This document shows, one piece after another, positions 52,590-62,063 of a stretch of DNA of 64,000 nt. Both the position numbers and the translations under genes were made by a program. How positions within the stretch are numbered: position 1 is the first letter of the stretch; each line of letters begins with the position of its first letter. The stretch spans positions 1-64,000 of the forward strand of contig CADEGH010000012.1 of NCBI GenBank assembly GCA_902826835.1. Direction: 5' to 3'. The notes beneath the pieces were generated by a model. The model had not been told where the DNA came from. It searched no databases and saw only the letters and a list, made by a program, of their open reading frames with translations. Source of the DNA: an uncultured bacterium (GTDB lineage Bacteria; Planctomycetota; GCA-002687715).

Positions 52590-54017
52590 TTATGGGCGCC
52601 CCGACGACGAGGCTCTCGCCCAATTCTCAAGCGTGGCCTCGTCAACCTGGGGCTTCCCGAAGTGCGCTCGGGCGTTCTGGACCTGGCGGTAGAGCAGTTC
52701 CCGACCGATTTGAAACCGATTGACAATCCCCTCAGCCGTTTCGGTGAGATTTTCGGTCGTAGTGAACAGCTCGGGAAGCTGGCTTCGGGGCAGCAGGAAC
52801 TCCGCCGCAAAGGCATTGGCTCGTTTCTCGACCTCGTCGTCGCCCCGTGTGCCTGGCCCCACCATGACATCGACCAACGGTCGAGCGCTGCTTCGATCCA
52901 GCAATAGGTGGCAAAGTTCATGGGCCATGCTGAACCTCCTTCCAGGCTTGGTGCTTGAGCGCGTCCGGCTGATATTAATGAGCACGCCGGGCCCGTGGGC
53001 TGGCCCCCACACGGCAACCGCTTCCAGTACCTCCGATTTAAGGCTGACGTCTAAAACTCTGATGCCCAAACTACGATAGAGGGTCTCCAAATCGACAGCA
53101 CTGCCACCAGGCAGCTCGCACTGACTCCTCAGCCAATTTGCCGCCGCATACCCCTGTTCGTGCGGCCTTTGCCGTGCGCCTACCAGTGGCAAGAGCTCTT
53201 GGCTCCATTCGTCGAGGCGAGTCACTGCCACCCGGGACAAGGAGCGGATCTGGTCGAGAATTTTTGCCATGTCCTCGGTAGGCAACTCCCGCGGGGTCAT
53301 TCGTGCGGCCGCCAAGAGCTCGTTGGGCACGAGGGAACTCCCGATCCCAAACACTTCCTCCGATGTACGCCCTCCCCGGACGAGACGCAGGTAATCCCGG
53401 TCCCTACCGCTCACGATTTCCGTGAACTTCTCGGGATCCGACTTCGCTCGCTCGGCCCACGTCCTTCGAGCGATGGTGGCTCGTTCGTCTCCGCAATTAA
53501 GAAGACGGTCGCTGATCGCGTCCCCCAAGCCCGCCAGCGTTTGCAAGGCCTGATCAACCGGAAGCATCGCATCGATGCGACGGCAGGAAACGAGCATTTG
53601 ATTGCCGCGTCGCACTAACCACAGCGAAGGCAGATGCAAACCACCGAGCGCCTGGGCTAGATCGTGCCGCTCTTCGTATCGGTACAGCTCCCACTCCTCC
53701 GCTTCCCGCTGAGCCTCGCTCACCTTTTGCCAGCGGAAGCCAGCAGCCTGGCGAAGGTCCCTCGGGTGCTCGGTCATGCCGAAGGGGCCGAAGTCCTCCC
53801 ATTTCAAGTACTTCCAGGAAGTCGCTAATCGTTCGAGAAGTTCTATCCAAGTCCAGCTCACCCCCCGCTGGATTCCCGAAACGCATTCCCCCCAGACAAG
53901 GTGACCGTCGAGTTCGACGCACAACTCGCCTTGCGTGTGCTCGGCGGCGGTCCTGGCACGAGGATCGTCGGTCCAGGTGATCCGGAGCCCCAAAGTGCTC
54001 GAGTCGCCAAAACTCAC
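52590..54017 (-). CDS. ImmA/IrrE-family zinc metallopeptidase with large N-terminal domain
   Basis: The product is 475 aa from a GTG at 54017 (GTGA overlap with the upstream stop). The C-terminal third has RRFSMAHELCHLLLD (~362-376), the HExxH zinc motif, and KRANAFAAEFLLPRSQL with the third-ligand Glu, as in ImmA/IrrE. The ~280-residue N-terminal part is unrecognised. ImmA-type peptidases cut repressors or antitoxins. Together with the small upstream gene this could be a stress, toxin-antitoxin or phage-defence pair. Base composition is less GC-rich than neighbours, suggesting transfer. Confidence 0.75.
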   Translation of the reverse strand: MSFGDSSTLGLRITWTDDPRARTAAEHTQGELCVELDGHLVWGECVSGIQRGVSWTWIELLERLATSWKYLKWEDFGPFGMTEHPRDLRQAAGFRWQKVSEAQREAEEWELYRYEERHDLAQALGGLHLPSLWLVRRGNQMLVSCRRIDAMLPVDQALQTLAGLGDAISDRLLNCGDERATIARRTWAERAKSDPEKFTEIVSGRDRDYLRLVRGGRTSEEVFGIGSSLVPNELLAAARMTPRELPTEDMAKILDQIRSLSRVAVTRLDEWSQELLPLVGARQRPHEQGYAAANWLRSQCELPGGSAVDLETLYRSLGIRVLDVSLKSEVLEAVAVWGPAHGPGVLINISRTRSSTKPGRRFSMAHELCHLLLDRSSARPLVDVMVGPGTRGDDEVEKRANAFAAEFLLPRSQLPELFTTTENLTETAEGIVNRFQIGRELLYRQVQNARAHFGKPQVDEATLENWARASSSGRP

Positions 54018-54445
54018 TGAGTGCTTGGGCGCTTCGCCTTCTTGAACCACTGCTTGAGTTTCTCGGCGCAATTGAGCTGGTTGGCTCGTTCCCAAATGGA
54101 CTTCTTGAGAGACCCCGGCAAATCTTCAAACTTGTCAGCGAGTTCGGGAAACGCGTGATAGGACCTGCCAGGGACGGTGGGTGTCGCTCGGTAGAGGACT
54201 CCTTCGTGTACGATCCAGATCTTTTTCGGATGTTCCGATTCTCCCCACTCGGGGATGCCGTCATTCAGCCTGGCTTCAGCGAGCGCCAGATCAAAGCCGC
54301 TAGGGCACTTGCCGACCAGGTACTCTCCCTGTTTGTCGAAGCCTGGGAAGTCCTGGTTCCAGGCGTGCTTCTTCTTCGGCACTTGGTCAGGCTCGTAGCG
54401 CCAAGTTTGGCTTTGTACCGTGGAGTTCGTGGGGGAGGTCGACAT
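54014..54445 (-). CDS. Unknown 143-aa partner of the ImmA/IrrE peptidase
   Basis: The product is 143 aa, polar, soluble, with no export signal or recognised family. KKIWIVHEGVLYRATPTVPGRSYHAFPE suggests a small beta-fold, and the tail (LKQWFKKAKRP) is basic. Its stop overlaps the GTG start of the peptidase gene. It may be the regulator or substrate of that peptidase. This is a guess from coupling. Confidence 0.6.
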   Translation of the reverse strand: MSTSPTNSTVQSQTWRYEPDQVPKKKHAWNQDFPGFDKQGEYLVGKCPSGFDLALAEARLNDGIPEWGESEHPKKIWIVHEGVLYRATPTVPGRSYHAFPELADKFEDLPGSLKKSIWERANQLNCAEKLKQWFKKAKRPSTQ

Positions 54446-54804
54446 CGCCTTCGGCCCTTATCATAGCTGAGGTAGCCTCCGCATCGGCAAATGCGGAAGA
54501 AAAGTGGCATGCCTATCGCTCGGCTCCCGCCGCCACCCAGGGATGAACGAGCCTCCCGAGAGGAGCGATCGCGAGCTTGCCCCAATTCCTGCACTTCGCC
54601 GCAGAAAGGTGCAGCATCGGAGAGCGCCAGCGGGTGGAAGCGCGTTTCGAAGTCGACGAGGCCCCCCGAGGCATCGACCCCAAACCTTTGCCAGAACTTG
54701 GGTTAGAGCTACGCCATAGTCCGCGGAGCATCTTGGGCGGGGAATCGTCTTACTTCTTGGCGTCGGCGCGAGTTGTCGCGATACGCGCCTTGGAGAATCC
54801 CGTC
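54446..54804. other. Intergenic between ImmA pair and PDZ gene
   Basis: About 360 bases between divergent genes with no supportable ORF. The plus-strand frame running into the PDZ gene from 54577 has no ribosome site at its first start. Promoters for both directions are expected here, but no clear hexamer pair was found. Confidence 0.4.
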
Positions 54805-55788
54805 ATGAAGAAGCTTGCACTCTGGTCGGCCGCGCTGGCGATCGCGACGACCCCCGCGTTGGCTCAGGTTGATCCCACCCCGCCCGCACCCCCCGCCCCC
54901 GTCGAGGATAAGGCCACGGAGGCAGATCGGGATGCCCGCATCGCCAAACTGCGCGCGGAGCTGGACGAACTGCGGACCAAACAGGAGGCCATTCGCCAGG
55001 AACTGCGCGAGCTCGGCGCCGCGGACAGTCGTCCCCGGGTTGAGCGCCTGCGCCGGGCGGAGCCTCCCACGGGGGGCATGGATGGTTTGCCGGAAGAGAT
55101 GCGCCGGCAGATCGAAGACATGCGCGAGCGCATGCGCGATATGGAAAAGCAGTTTGGCGGCCCCGGCGGCTTCGGCCCTGGGGGCAGCTTCGACTTCGAC
55201 ATCAAGACCGACGGATCCGCCAGCAAGAAGATCATGTCCATGCAGTCTGGCCCGGACGGCGTGACCGTCACCGTCACCGAGGACAAAGACGGGAAAGAAG
55301 TCACCAAGACCTACGAGGCCGAGAGCACGGACGAGTTGGTGAAGAAGTACCCCGAACTCAAGGGATACGGGATTCTTGGAGATGGCCCCACCACCGTCCC
55401 CGGCTTCCGATTCGGCCCGGGTTCGGGCGCTACGATCCGGCGATTTGGCACTCCGATCGAACCCACCCCGCCCACCCCCCTGGTCCCCGCCCCCCTCGCT
55501 CCGGCCGCCGATGACCAAAACCGACTGGGAGTCAGCATCGACACCACCCACAACGAGCCGGGGCTCCTCGTCCAATCGGTGGAGCCGAAGACGCTCGCCG
55601 AAGACCTTGGCATCGAGGCCGGCGACATCATCCTCGAGGTCGGTACTGACGAGGTGAGCGAGCCTGCGGATGTGCGACCCGCCCTCCGCCGCATCAAGGC
55701 CGGGGAAGAGGTTCGAGTGAAGATCGAGCGTGACGGCGCCGAGCAGATCCTCACCGCCAAAAAGCCGGGTCGCGGCCGCAGCCTCTGA
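54805..55788 (+). CDS. Secreted PDZ-domain protein with coiled coil
   Basis: The product is 327 aa. TTGGAGAA precedes the ATG. A signal peptide (LALWSAALAIATTPALA) is followed by a Pro-rich spacer, a coiled coil (~38-70, RIAKLRAELDELRTKQEAI), a second helical and Gly-rich zone (~95-125), and a C-terminal PDZ domain (~228-315: RLGVSIDT, GLLVQSVEPKTLAEDLGIEAGDIILEVG). No protease domain is present, so it is likely an adaptor in the envelope. Confidence 0.8.
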   Translation: MKKLALWSAALAIATTPALAQVDPTPPAPPAPVEDKATEADRDARIAKLRAELDELRTKQEAIRQELRELGAADSRPRVERLRRAEPPTGGMDGLPEEMRRQIEDMRERMRDMEKQFGGPGGFGPGGSFDFDIKTDGSASKKIMSMQSGPDGVTVTVTEDKDGKEVTKTYEAESTDELVKKYPELKGYGILGDGPTTVPGFRFGPGSGATIRRFGTPIEPTPPTPLVPAPLAPAADDQNRLGVSIDTTHNEPGLLVQSVEPKTLAEDLGIEAGDIILEVGTDEVSEPADVRPALRRIKAGEEVRVKIERDGAEQILTAKKPGRGRSL

Positions 55789-55851
55789 TCGGTTAGGGAG
55801 ACTGGCCTCCCGACCTCCTTCAGCGGGCGCAGCGGCGCTAACCTCGCCCGC

Positions 55852-56784
55852 ATGATCGCAATCACGCCTTCGCGCCGCCCTCTCAGGGGCCATCTTCTTT
55901 GGGGCTACCTTCTTGGATGGGGGATGCTCGGCGCTTGCGCATCCCCGCCCTACGGCGATCCGATCGCCGCCGCGATGGCCGACGCCGATCTCGGGATGCA
56001 GCCGGGAGATCTGCGAGCCGCCTACTGCGACTTGCGCACCGGCCGGACGGTTCTCTACCGTGCCCATGAGATCGTTCACGCGGCCAGCACCATGAAGCTG
56101 GCGGTGATGATCGAGGTCTTCCGGCAGGCGGATCGTTACCACCTGGATCTGGACGAACCCATTCCCATCGTGAATCGCTTCCGAAGCTTGGTCGATGGCT
56201 CGCCCTACGAGCTCTCGAACCTGCAAGACAGCGAAGCGGATCTCTACTCCCGCATCGGCCAAACGATGCCGATCCGCGAGCTCACGCGGCGCATGATCGT
56301 GCAGAGCAGCAATCTGGCGACGAACCTCCTCATCGCTCGGGTCGGAGCCGACCGGGTGCAAGCAACGGTGGAAGGGCTGGGCGCACGGAGGATGCAAGTT
56401 CGAAGAGGGGTCGAAGACACCAAGGCGTTCGAGGCGGGCTTGAGCAACACGACCACCGCCGAAGATTTGATGATCCTGCTTCGCGCCGTCGCCACCGGCA
56501 ACGCCGCGTCCCCCCCGAGGTGCTCCGAGATGATCGGGATCCTCCGCGACCAAGAGCATCGTACGGTCATTCCCGCCGGACTGCCCAGTGGCATGGTGGT
56601 CGCCCACAAGACAGGCCAGATCTCAACGGTGCTCCACGATGCGGGGATCGTGGATCCTCTCGGGCCTTCTCCGTACGTCTTAGTGCTGCTCAGCACCCGT
56701 CGGGCGGAGCCGACTTTGAACACCTCCACGCTGGTGGAGCTCTCGAGTCGAATTTTCGAGCTCCACACCGGGGCTTCGCGATGA
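55852..56784 (+). CDS. Class A beta-lactamase-like serine hydrolase, lipoprotein
   Basis: The product is 310 aa. A lipobox (MLGAC, Cys ~29) suggests membrane anchoring. ASTMK (~78-82) is the SxxK nucleophile motif, QSSNLATN gives SxN (~151-153), and VAHKTGQ carries KTG. The omega-loop Glu of true beta-lactamases is not obvious, so it may be a D,D-peptidase or an unrelated serine hydrolase rather than a resistance enzyme. The stop overlaps the DUF983 start. Confidence 0.8.
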   Translation: MIAITPSRRPLRGHLLWGYLLGWGMLGACASPPYGDPIAAAMADADLGMQPGDLRAAYCDLRTGRTVLYRAHEIVHAASTMKLAVMIEVFRQADRYHLDLDEPIPIVNRFRSLVDGSPYELSNLQDSEADLYSRIGQTMPIRELTRRMIVQSSNLATNLLIARVGADRVQATVEGLGARRMQVRRGVEDTKAFEAGLSNTTTAEDLMILLRAVATGNAASPPRCSEMIGILRDQEHRTVIPAGLPSGMVVAHKTGQISTVLHDAGIVDPLGPSPYVLVLLSTRRAEPTLNTSTLVELSSRIFELHTGASR

Positions 56785-57182
56785 GAAAAGCCAGGGCCCC
56801 GCTCCGGCCATTTTGGCCGTTGCTCCGCCGCGCCCTCGGACTGCGCTGTCCTACGTGTGGCGAGTCGCCGCTTTTTCTTCCCTGGAACCGCCTGAGACGC
56901 CTGGACGACTGGTTCCAGCCGCTCGACGGCTGCCCCCGCTGCGGGTACGCGTACGAACGCGAGCCCGGCTACTTCCTTCTCGCGATTTGGGCGCTGAATT
57001 ACTCTTCGACCTGCATCTTTGGACTGGTGCTCTTCGGAATCTTGGACCGCAATTTCGACCTCGACGTCGGCCAACTGCTCATCGCGACTCTCCTACCCAT
57101 GGTGATCTGGTCGCTACTCACCATCCGACGGAGCAAGGCGATTTGGTTGGCCATCGATCGTTGGTTGGATCCCTCCCTGTAA
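56781..57182 (+). CDS. DUF983 membrane protein with zinc-ribbon-like Cys pairs
   Basis: The product is 133 aa. CPTCGESPLF (~23-32) and CPRCGYAYEREPGYFL (~51-66) form the two CxxC pairs of DUF983. Two membrane helices follow (~66-86, ~93-112). Function in this family is unknown, though members often sit near respiratory genes. ATGA overlap with the upstream lipoprotein gene. Confidence 0.85.
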   Translation: MRKARAPLRPFWPLLRRALGLRCPTCGESPLFLPWNRLRRLDDWFQPLDGCPRCGYAYEREPGYFLLAIWALNYSSTCIFGLVLFGILDRNFDLDVGQLLIATLLPMVIWSLLTIRRSKAIWLAIDRWLDPSL

Positions 57183-57223
57183 TTCCCGGCCGCGATCGCG
57201 GCGGGAATCGGAAAGGACGCTGC

Positions 57224-58822
57224 ATGCTCCGCCTCTCTTGTCTTCTCCTCTTCGCCACCGGCCTGGTCACCGCCCAAGGATCGGAGGCCATTACCGTCGA
57301 CACGCTGGCGGGGCCCATCCGCTTCCTCGCCTCGGACTTGCTCGAAGGACGGGGAGTGGGAAGCCGCGGGGACGAGCTCTCCCGCGCCTACCTCGAGTCG
57401 CAATTCCGATTCTTGGGACTCGGGCCGGGCGCCGCCGACGGCAGCTACCACCAGGCGGTCCCCATCGTGGGAATCAAGTCGAAAATCAGTGCTCCGCTCG
57501 CCGCCGAAGGCCAGGGAGGCGCCATCACTTTCGAAGGGCCAACCGACTTCACGGCCTGGACCGGACGTCCCTCGCCGGAAAGTCGCTGGGACGGACTCCC
57601 GGTCGTGTTTGTCGGATACGGCATCACCGCTCCCGAGCAGCAGTGGAACGACTTCAAGGACGCGGATGTGAAGGGGAAGGTCCTCCTCGTCATGAATAAC
57701 GACCCTGCCGCGGATCCGACGCTGTTTGCCGGCAAGACCCGCCTCTATTACGGACGCTGGTCTTACAAGTACGAAGAAGCGGCTCGACGCGGCGCAGCCG
57801 GCGTCATCATCATTCACACCGACCCATCGGCGGGCTATCCCTTCCAGGTGATTCAGGCCGGACACGAACAGGAAAAATTCAACCTCCCTTTCGATCCGTC
57901 GACTCCGACCCTGGAGATCGAGGCCTGGGCTTCCAACGACGCTTCCACCCGCCTGGCCGCGCTGGGTGGCCACGACCTCGACGCCCTACGGGCCAAGGCG
58001 GAGTCGCGAGACTTCGTTCCCGTCGATCTCGGAGTGAAGGTCAAGCTCTCCACGCAAAACACCGTGCGCGAATTCCACTCCGGCAATGTGCTGGCCAAAG
58101 TCGCGGGGTCGGACCCGATTCTCGCGTCCGAAGTCGTCGTCCTCACCGCGCACTTCGACCATTTGGGGATCGGACCGCCGAAGGACGGAGACCCGATCTA
58201 CAACGGCGCTCTCGACAACGCGTCGGGCTGCGCCGCGATGCTCGCGCTGGCCAAGGCCATGGAACGATCACCCCTGCGTCCGAAGCGCACGGTGCTTTTT
58301 GCCGCCGTCACTGCCGAAGAATCGGGGCTGCTCGGATCGCTGCATCTCGCCAAGAATCTCCCCGTGCCAGTGAAAAAGGTGATCGCCAACTTCAACATCG
58401 ACGGCATCAACATGTGGGGGCCGACCGAGGACATCGGCATGATCGGGCATGGCAAGAACAGCCTGACCGCCCTCGCCGAGGAGATCGCTGCGAAATACGG
58501 ACGCCGCGTTCAGCCGGATCAGGAGCCCGATAAAGGGCTCTTTTACCGGTCCGACCACTTCAACTTCGCGCGAGTCGGGGTCCCCTGCGCCTACTTCAAA
58601 GCCGGCGGTGATTTCCTGGAAAAACGCGACTCGCGACGGCGGATCAAGGCCGCCTACACCACGACCTACTACCACACCCCCAAGGACGAGATTGATGAGC
58701 GCTGGAACCTCGAGGGCGCGGTTTTGGACACTCGCTTGATCTTCGACTGCCTGCTCAGCGTCGCAAATGCCGACCGCCACCCGAGTTGGACGCCGGGGGA
58801 CGAATTCGAGAAGCTCCGCTGA
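57224..58822 (+). CDS. Secreted M28-family zinc aminopeptidase with PA domain
   Basis: The product is 532 aa; GGAAAGGA precedes the ATG. A signal peptide (LRLSCLLLFATGLVTA) leads to a PA insert (~110-250, VVFVGYGITAPEQQWNDFKDADVKGKVLLV). The M28 core has TAHFDHLG (~309-316), NGALDNASGCAAML (~327-340), AAVTAEESGLLGS (catalytic Glu pair) and the final zinc His in TTYYHTPKDEID. It probably cleaves peptides outside the cytoplasm. A strong hairpin follows the stop. Confidence 0.92.
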   Translation: MLRLSCLLLFATGLVTAQGSEAITVDTLAGPIRFLASDLLEGRGVGSRGDELSRAYLESQFRFLGLGPGAADGSYHQAVPIVGIKSKISAPLAAEGQGGAITFEGPTDFTAWTGRPSPESRWDGLPVVFVGYGITAPEQQWNDFKDADVKGKVLLVMNNDPAADPTLFAGKTRLYYGRWSYKYEEAARRGAAGVIIIHTDPSAGYPFQVIQAGHEQEKFNLPFDPSTPTLEIEAWASNDASTRLAALGGHDLDALRAKAESRDFVPVDLGVKVKLSTQNTVREFHSGNVLAKVAGSDPILASEVVVLTAHFDHLGIGPPKDGDPIYNGALDNASGCAAMLALAKAMERSPLRPKRTVLFAAVTAEESGLLGSLHLAKNLPVPVKKVIANFNIDGINMWGPTEDIGMIGHGKNSLTALAEEIAAKYGRRVQPDQEPDKGLFYRSDHFNFARVGVPCAYFKAGGDFLEKRDSRRRIKAAYTTTYYHTPKDEIDERWNLEGAVLDTRLIFDCLLSVANADRHPSWTPGDEFEKLR

Positions 58823-58825
58823 TCG

Positions 58826-58859
58826 CAATTCGACCCCGGACCAGGCCGGGGGCGAATTG
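58826..58859 (+). terminator. Hairpin after the M28 peptidase gene
   Basis: CAATTCG-A-CCCCGG (58826-58839) pairs with CCGGGG-G-CGAATTG (58846-58859), interrupted by one A/G mismatch, with a 6-nt loop. It starts 4 bp after the stop. It lacks a following T-run, so it may be a terminator of weak type or an mRNA end stabiliser. Confidence 0.45.
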
Positions 58860-58985
58860 TCACGCTTCTTCGGCGGCCCTCCCAATATGACACGATAGTC
58901 CGTGACCAATCGGCACGATTGCAGGCAATTGCGTGACTAATTGGTCGAATTGAGTCCACAATTTGTGGCCTCCGCGCGATTCCCG

Positions 58986-59012
58986 TTGACTTTGATTTTT
59001 TTCCCCTACACT
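58986..59012 (+). promoter_or_regulatory. Candidate promoter of the secreted CxxCH protein
   Basis: TTGACT (58986-58991) and TACACT (59007-59012) are separated by only 15 bp, with a T-rich spacer (seven T). Both boxes are good sigma70 matches, but the spacing is short. The start codon at 59106 is ~90 bp downstream. Confidence 0.35.
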
Positions 59013-59105
59013 CGGCCGCATTGATGGTTGTCGGCGACGCGTGCCTGCCGACAAAGTTCCCCTGATCCCGTGAACCTGGCCTCGATGCCACTGGAGTTTG
59101 TCCCC

Positions 59106-60578
59106 ATGACCAAGCTCTGCTTGCGATCCGCGAGTCTCTGCGCGGTGTTCGCGCTGCTCTCCTCTGCCTCCGTGTTCGCGCAACTTCAATGCGGCATTTT
59201 CCCCGAAAAGGAACTGTTCATCACCGACGTGTCGGTGGTGGACGATCCGATCCGCACTGGCTGCGTGAATCCGCTGCCTGCGCATGGTGATCCTCAAGGC
59301 GCCTGGACCTTCGCGCGCCTGATGACCAACATGGCCGGCAATCACAACCCCTCCGACTTCGTCCTGCGCTGGCTCCTCACCTGGACCGTGCCGCAGAACG
59401 TCAACGGATTTGTCGTCTTCGACCCGATCAAGGCGGCCTCGATCCAAAACGACATCATCACCCCCTGGCTCAACCTCTCGGGTGGCGGCCAACTCGACCT
59501 CTGCCTCGCTCCCTTCCGCCTGACGGCGATCGTGTACCGTCCTGACCTCGCGGTCATCACGCCCTCCGGCCCCGGTGGCTACATCAGCGGCGCGGTGACC
59601 GGCGGCGAAGGTCGCTTCGTCTTCACGCGCACCTTCTTCGATGGCAACGGTGGTGGCTACGGCGGCAGCGGCGGTGGAAGCACCGGCGGCGGCTCCGTCA
59701 TCTCGGCGGCCCCGACTCCCATCATTGGCGGTCGCCCAGTTCCGGGCGGCGGCACCGGCGAAGGCGACGGCGGATTCAACATCATTTTCGAGTACAACCT
59801 CCCCGCCAACACTTGCGAGGAACTCGTCGCGTGGGCGCATCGCTGGCACAACCTCGGCAGCATCCCATTCGGCGCTACCTTCAACGAGGAACTCCAAAAG
59901 ATCACCGACGACTTCGTCGGCCCGAACGCCGAGCCCAAGAACCCGAACGGCAGCGCGCTGAATCAGCTCCGCTCGAACGAGATCTCGATGGGCGGACCTT
60001 GGGAACTGCGCGAGTGGAACATCGTGTTGACCGACCCGAGCGACAACATGTCGGGTCTGCTCACGAACGTCACCACGAAGCAGAGCCCGGATGGCAGCTT
60101 CAACGGCAGCAACGTCCTCTTCCAATACCTCCAAGCCGATGCGGCCGCGATCCTCGCCGGCACTCACGTCGTTCCCGACACCTTCCTCGGCAACCCCTTC
60201 CTCGGTGGCCAAGCGGTGAACTTCCCGACGGTGTGGGATTCAACGCCCAGCGCGTTGACCCTGCCCTCCGGCGCGGACATTCGCTTCAACTTCGCGGTCA
60301 ACACCTGCGAAGGTTGTCACTTCGTCGAGACGGCCACGCCCTTCGTGCACGTGAGCACTCGTAACATCGGGTTCCCGGCCAACATCTCCGGCTTCCTCAC
60401 CGGGATCTTCGGCGTGCCGGATCCGGTTGCCGCCGGCGTCACCCACGACTTCTTCGACCTCGACAAGCGCGCCAAGGTCCTCTGTGACCTGCTCATCCTG
60501 GATTGCAGCCGCCAGATTGGCACCACGTCCAGTCTGAATGCGCTTCCGACCTCGCTCGCCCAAGCCAACGGTGGCTGA
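59106..60578 (+). CDS. Secreted protein with single c-type haem motif and Gly-rich linker; unknown
   Basis: The product is 490 aa from the ATG at 59106. A signal peptide (ASLCAVFALLSSASVFA) precedes ~150 residues of mixed fold. A Gly/Ser-rich linker lies near ~180-225 (GNGGGYGGSGGGSTGGGS). A larger C-terminal part contains NTCEGCHFVETATPFVH (~399-415), one CxxCH haem-binding site. I do not recognise the family. The gene has a plausible promoter and a perfect intrinsic terminator, so it is likely well expressed as a single transcript. Confidence 0.75.
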   Translation: MTKLCLRSASLCAVFALLSSASVFAQLQCGIFPEKELFITDVSVVDDPIRTGCVNPLPAHGDPQGAWTFARLMTNMAGNHNPSDFVLRWLLTWTVPQNVNGFVVFDPIKAASIQNDIITPWLNLSGGGQLDLCLAPFRLTAIVYRPDLAVITPSGPGGYISGAVTGGEGRFVFTRTFFDGNGGGYGGSGGGSTGGGSVISAAPTPIIGGRPVPGGGTGEGDGGFNIIFEYNLPANTCEELVAWAHRWHNLGSIPFGATFNEELQKITDDFVGPNAEPKNPNGSALNQLRSNEISMGGPWELREWNIVLTDPSDNMSGLLTNVTTKQSPDGSFNGSNVLFQYLQADAAAILAGTHVVPDTFLGNPFLGGQAVNFPTVWDSTPSALTLPSGADIRFNFAVNTCEGCHFVETATPFVHVSTRNIGFPANISGFLTGIFGVPDPVAAGVTHDFFDLDKRAKVLCDLLILDCSRQIGTTSSLNALPTSLAQANGG

Positions 60579-60635
60579 TCCACAGGGGGCACTGAGCACT
60601 CGGTTCCGCACCTGAGCACGGACCCGAGGCCCCTC

Positions 60636-60674
60636 GCCGATCCCCGGAACCTCACTCCGGGGATCGGCTTTTTT
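60636..60674 (+). terminator. Rho-independent terminator
   Basis: GCCGATCCCCGGA (60636-60648) pairs perfectly over 13 bp with TCCGGGGATCGGC (60656-60668), with a 7-nt loop and six T directly after. It ends the 59106-60578 transcript. It is the clearest intrinsic terminator in the window. Confidence 0.93.
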
Positions 60675-60732
60675 GTCGACTCTCCCCGCCGTCCGTCCGG
60701 GTTAACCCGGTCCAGGACGCTGCTCCCTAGTC

Positions 60733-61062
60733 TCAGCCGTGGCGCGCTTTGATGACCGAGCGGATGCCGCCGCGGCCGGTCCACTGGGTTTCGATTTCCA
60801 TCCACCGCGGCTGACAGGCGGCTACGAGGTCATCGAGGATCTTGTTCGTGACCGCTTCGTAGAAGATGCCGCGGTTGCGATAGTCCTGATAGTAGAGCTT
60901 CAGGCTCTTGAGCTCGAGGCAGGCGCGATCGGCGACGTAGCGCACCACGATCGTCGCGAAGTCGGGGTGGCCCGTCTTCGGGCACACCGAAGTGAACTCG
61001 GACGCGATGTGCTCGATCACGTAGTCACGCGCCGGATTGGGGTTCGGGAAGGTCTCGATCAT
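60733..61062 (-). CDS. queF: NADPH-dependent 7-cyano-7-deazaguanine reductase
   Basis: The product is 109 aa, the short YkvM type. [14 protein letters not shown] (~22-35) holds the catalytic Cys and the Asp, and [21 protein letters not shown] is the QueF motif for NADPH and substrate. It reduces preQ0 to preQ1 in queuosine synthesis. No other que gene is nearby. Confidence 0.93.
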   Translation of the reverse strand: MIETFPNPNPARDYVIEHIASEFTSVCPKTGHPDFATIVVRYVADRACLELKSLKLYYQDYRNRGIFYEAVTNKILDDLVAACQPRWMEIETQWTGRGGIRSVIKARHG

Positions 61063-61092
61063 GGCGGAAGTTATCAGCCCGAGAATAGAATC

Positions 61093-62010
61093 TCAGGGAA
61101 AACTCACGACGTTCGAAGGACCGTAGGGCAGTCCGGCGAGGAGAGCGACCGCCACCGCCTCGAAGGCGAGACTCGGGAGGAGGGTTCCCGGCGGATAGGC
61201 AAGGCGGATTTCGCCCACGCTGTCCAGGACCGAATGGAATGGGCTCGCCGAAAGAAGCGGCGCGAAGAGCTGGGGCAACGCATCGAGACCAATCCCCAAG
61301 AAGGGACCGCTGCCATCCGGAACATGGTCGATGGCGGAATAAAGCGTCCAGACCTCGACCCCGGGCAAGGCGGGGAACGACCGCAGCACGTAACTCGCAT
61401 CGCCCAGGCCCAGCGTGCTGATTTCCAGCCGAAGGCCCGTCCACTGCCCAGAGTTCAGGGAGCAGGGCGAACCCGCATTCAGCACAATCCAGTCGGTCGC
61501 CGCGTGCGTGTCCTCATTGCGGTTGCGGGCGATCGTGTCCCCGACGATCGCGGCCAGAGTCCCCGACCAAGCGAGACCCACCGGCAGATGCGGCGCCGCA
61601 CTGCCGCCGAAGGGATTGCGATAGACGTAGTCGCGTCCCTGCGCCGCCGAATCTCGCAGGACTACCTCGACCCCCGCCGAGGAGGACCAAGTCCAATTAC
61701 TGCCCGTGAATGAGGAGCAAGGGCCGAGCGTCCCCGGAGATCCCGGAGTCCCCTGCTCCTGGAGAACCAGCACTCCCCCACTCGCGAGAACGGTGCCCGC
61801 CGGAATCGTGACCTGAGTCTCGGGCACGAGGGGCGTCTGGACGGTGGCGCGGAAGTAGCTCGTGACGGTCCAGCCACTGAGATCGGCCGGGGCCGCCGAG
61901 AAGTTCACGAGCTCGACGAAGTCCTGGACCCCGGTGCCGAGCTCGTTGATGACCACCCCCTGAGCCCACAGGCTCGAGCTCAAGATGAGAGTGGTGAGGG
62001 CGCCGCGCAT
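61093..62010 (-). CDS. Secreted lamin-tail-domain protein
   Basis: The product is 305 aa. A signal peptide (RGALTTLILSSSLWAQG) is followed directly by VVINELGTGVQDFVELVNFSAAPADLSGWTV, an LTD fold of the surface type. The rest (~120-305) is a beta-rich region of unknown family. LTD proteins of this kind are common on planctomycete and other bacterial cell surfaces. Function is unknown. Lies 30 bp upstream of queF on the same strand. Confidence 0.75.
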   Translation of the reverse strand: MRGALTTLILSSSLWAQGVVINELGTGVQDFVELVNFSAAPADLSGWTVTSYFRATVQTPLVPETQVTIPAGTVLASGGVLVLQEQGTPGSPGTLGPCSSFTGSNWTWSSSAGVEVVLRDSAAQGRDYVYRNPFGGSAAPHLPVGLAWSGTLAAIVGDTIARNRNEDTHAATDWIVLNAGSPCSLNSGQWTGLRLEISTLGLGDASYVLRSFPALPGVEVWTLYSAIDHVPDGSGPFLGIGLDALPQLFAPLLSASPFHSVLDSVGEIRLAYPPGTLLPSLAFEAVAVALLAGLPYGPSNVVSFP

Positions 62011-62063
62011 ATGAAGAGCCTACTCCGCCCCCCGGGGAGCGGAGCAAGCCGAACTGGCCAGGA

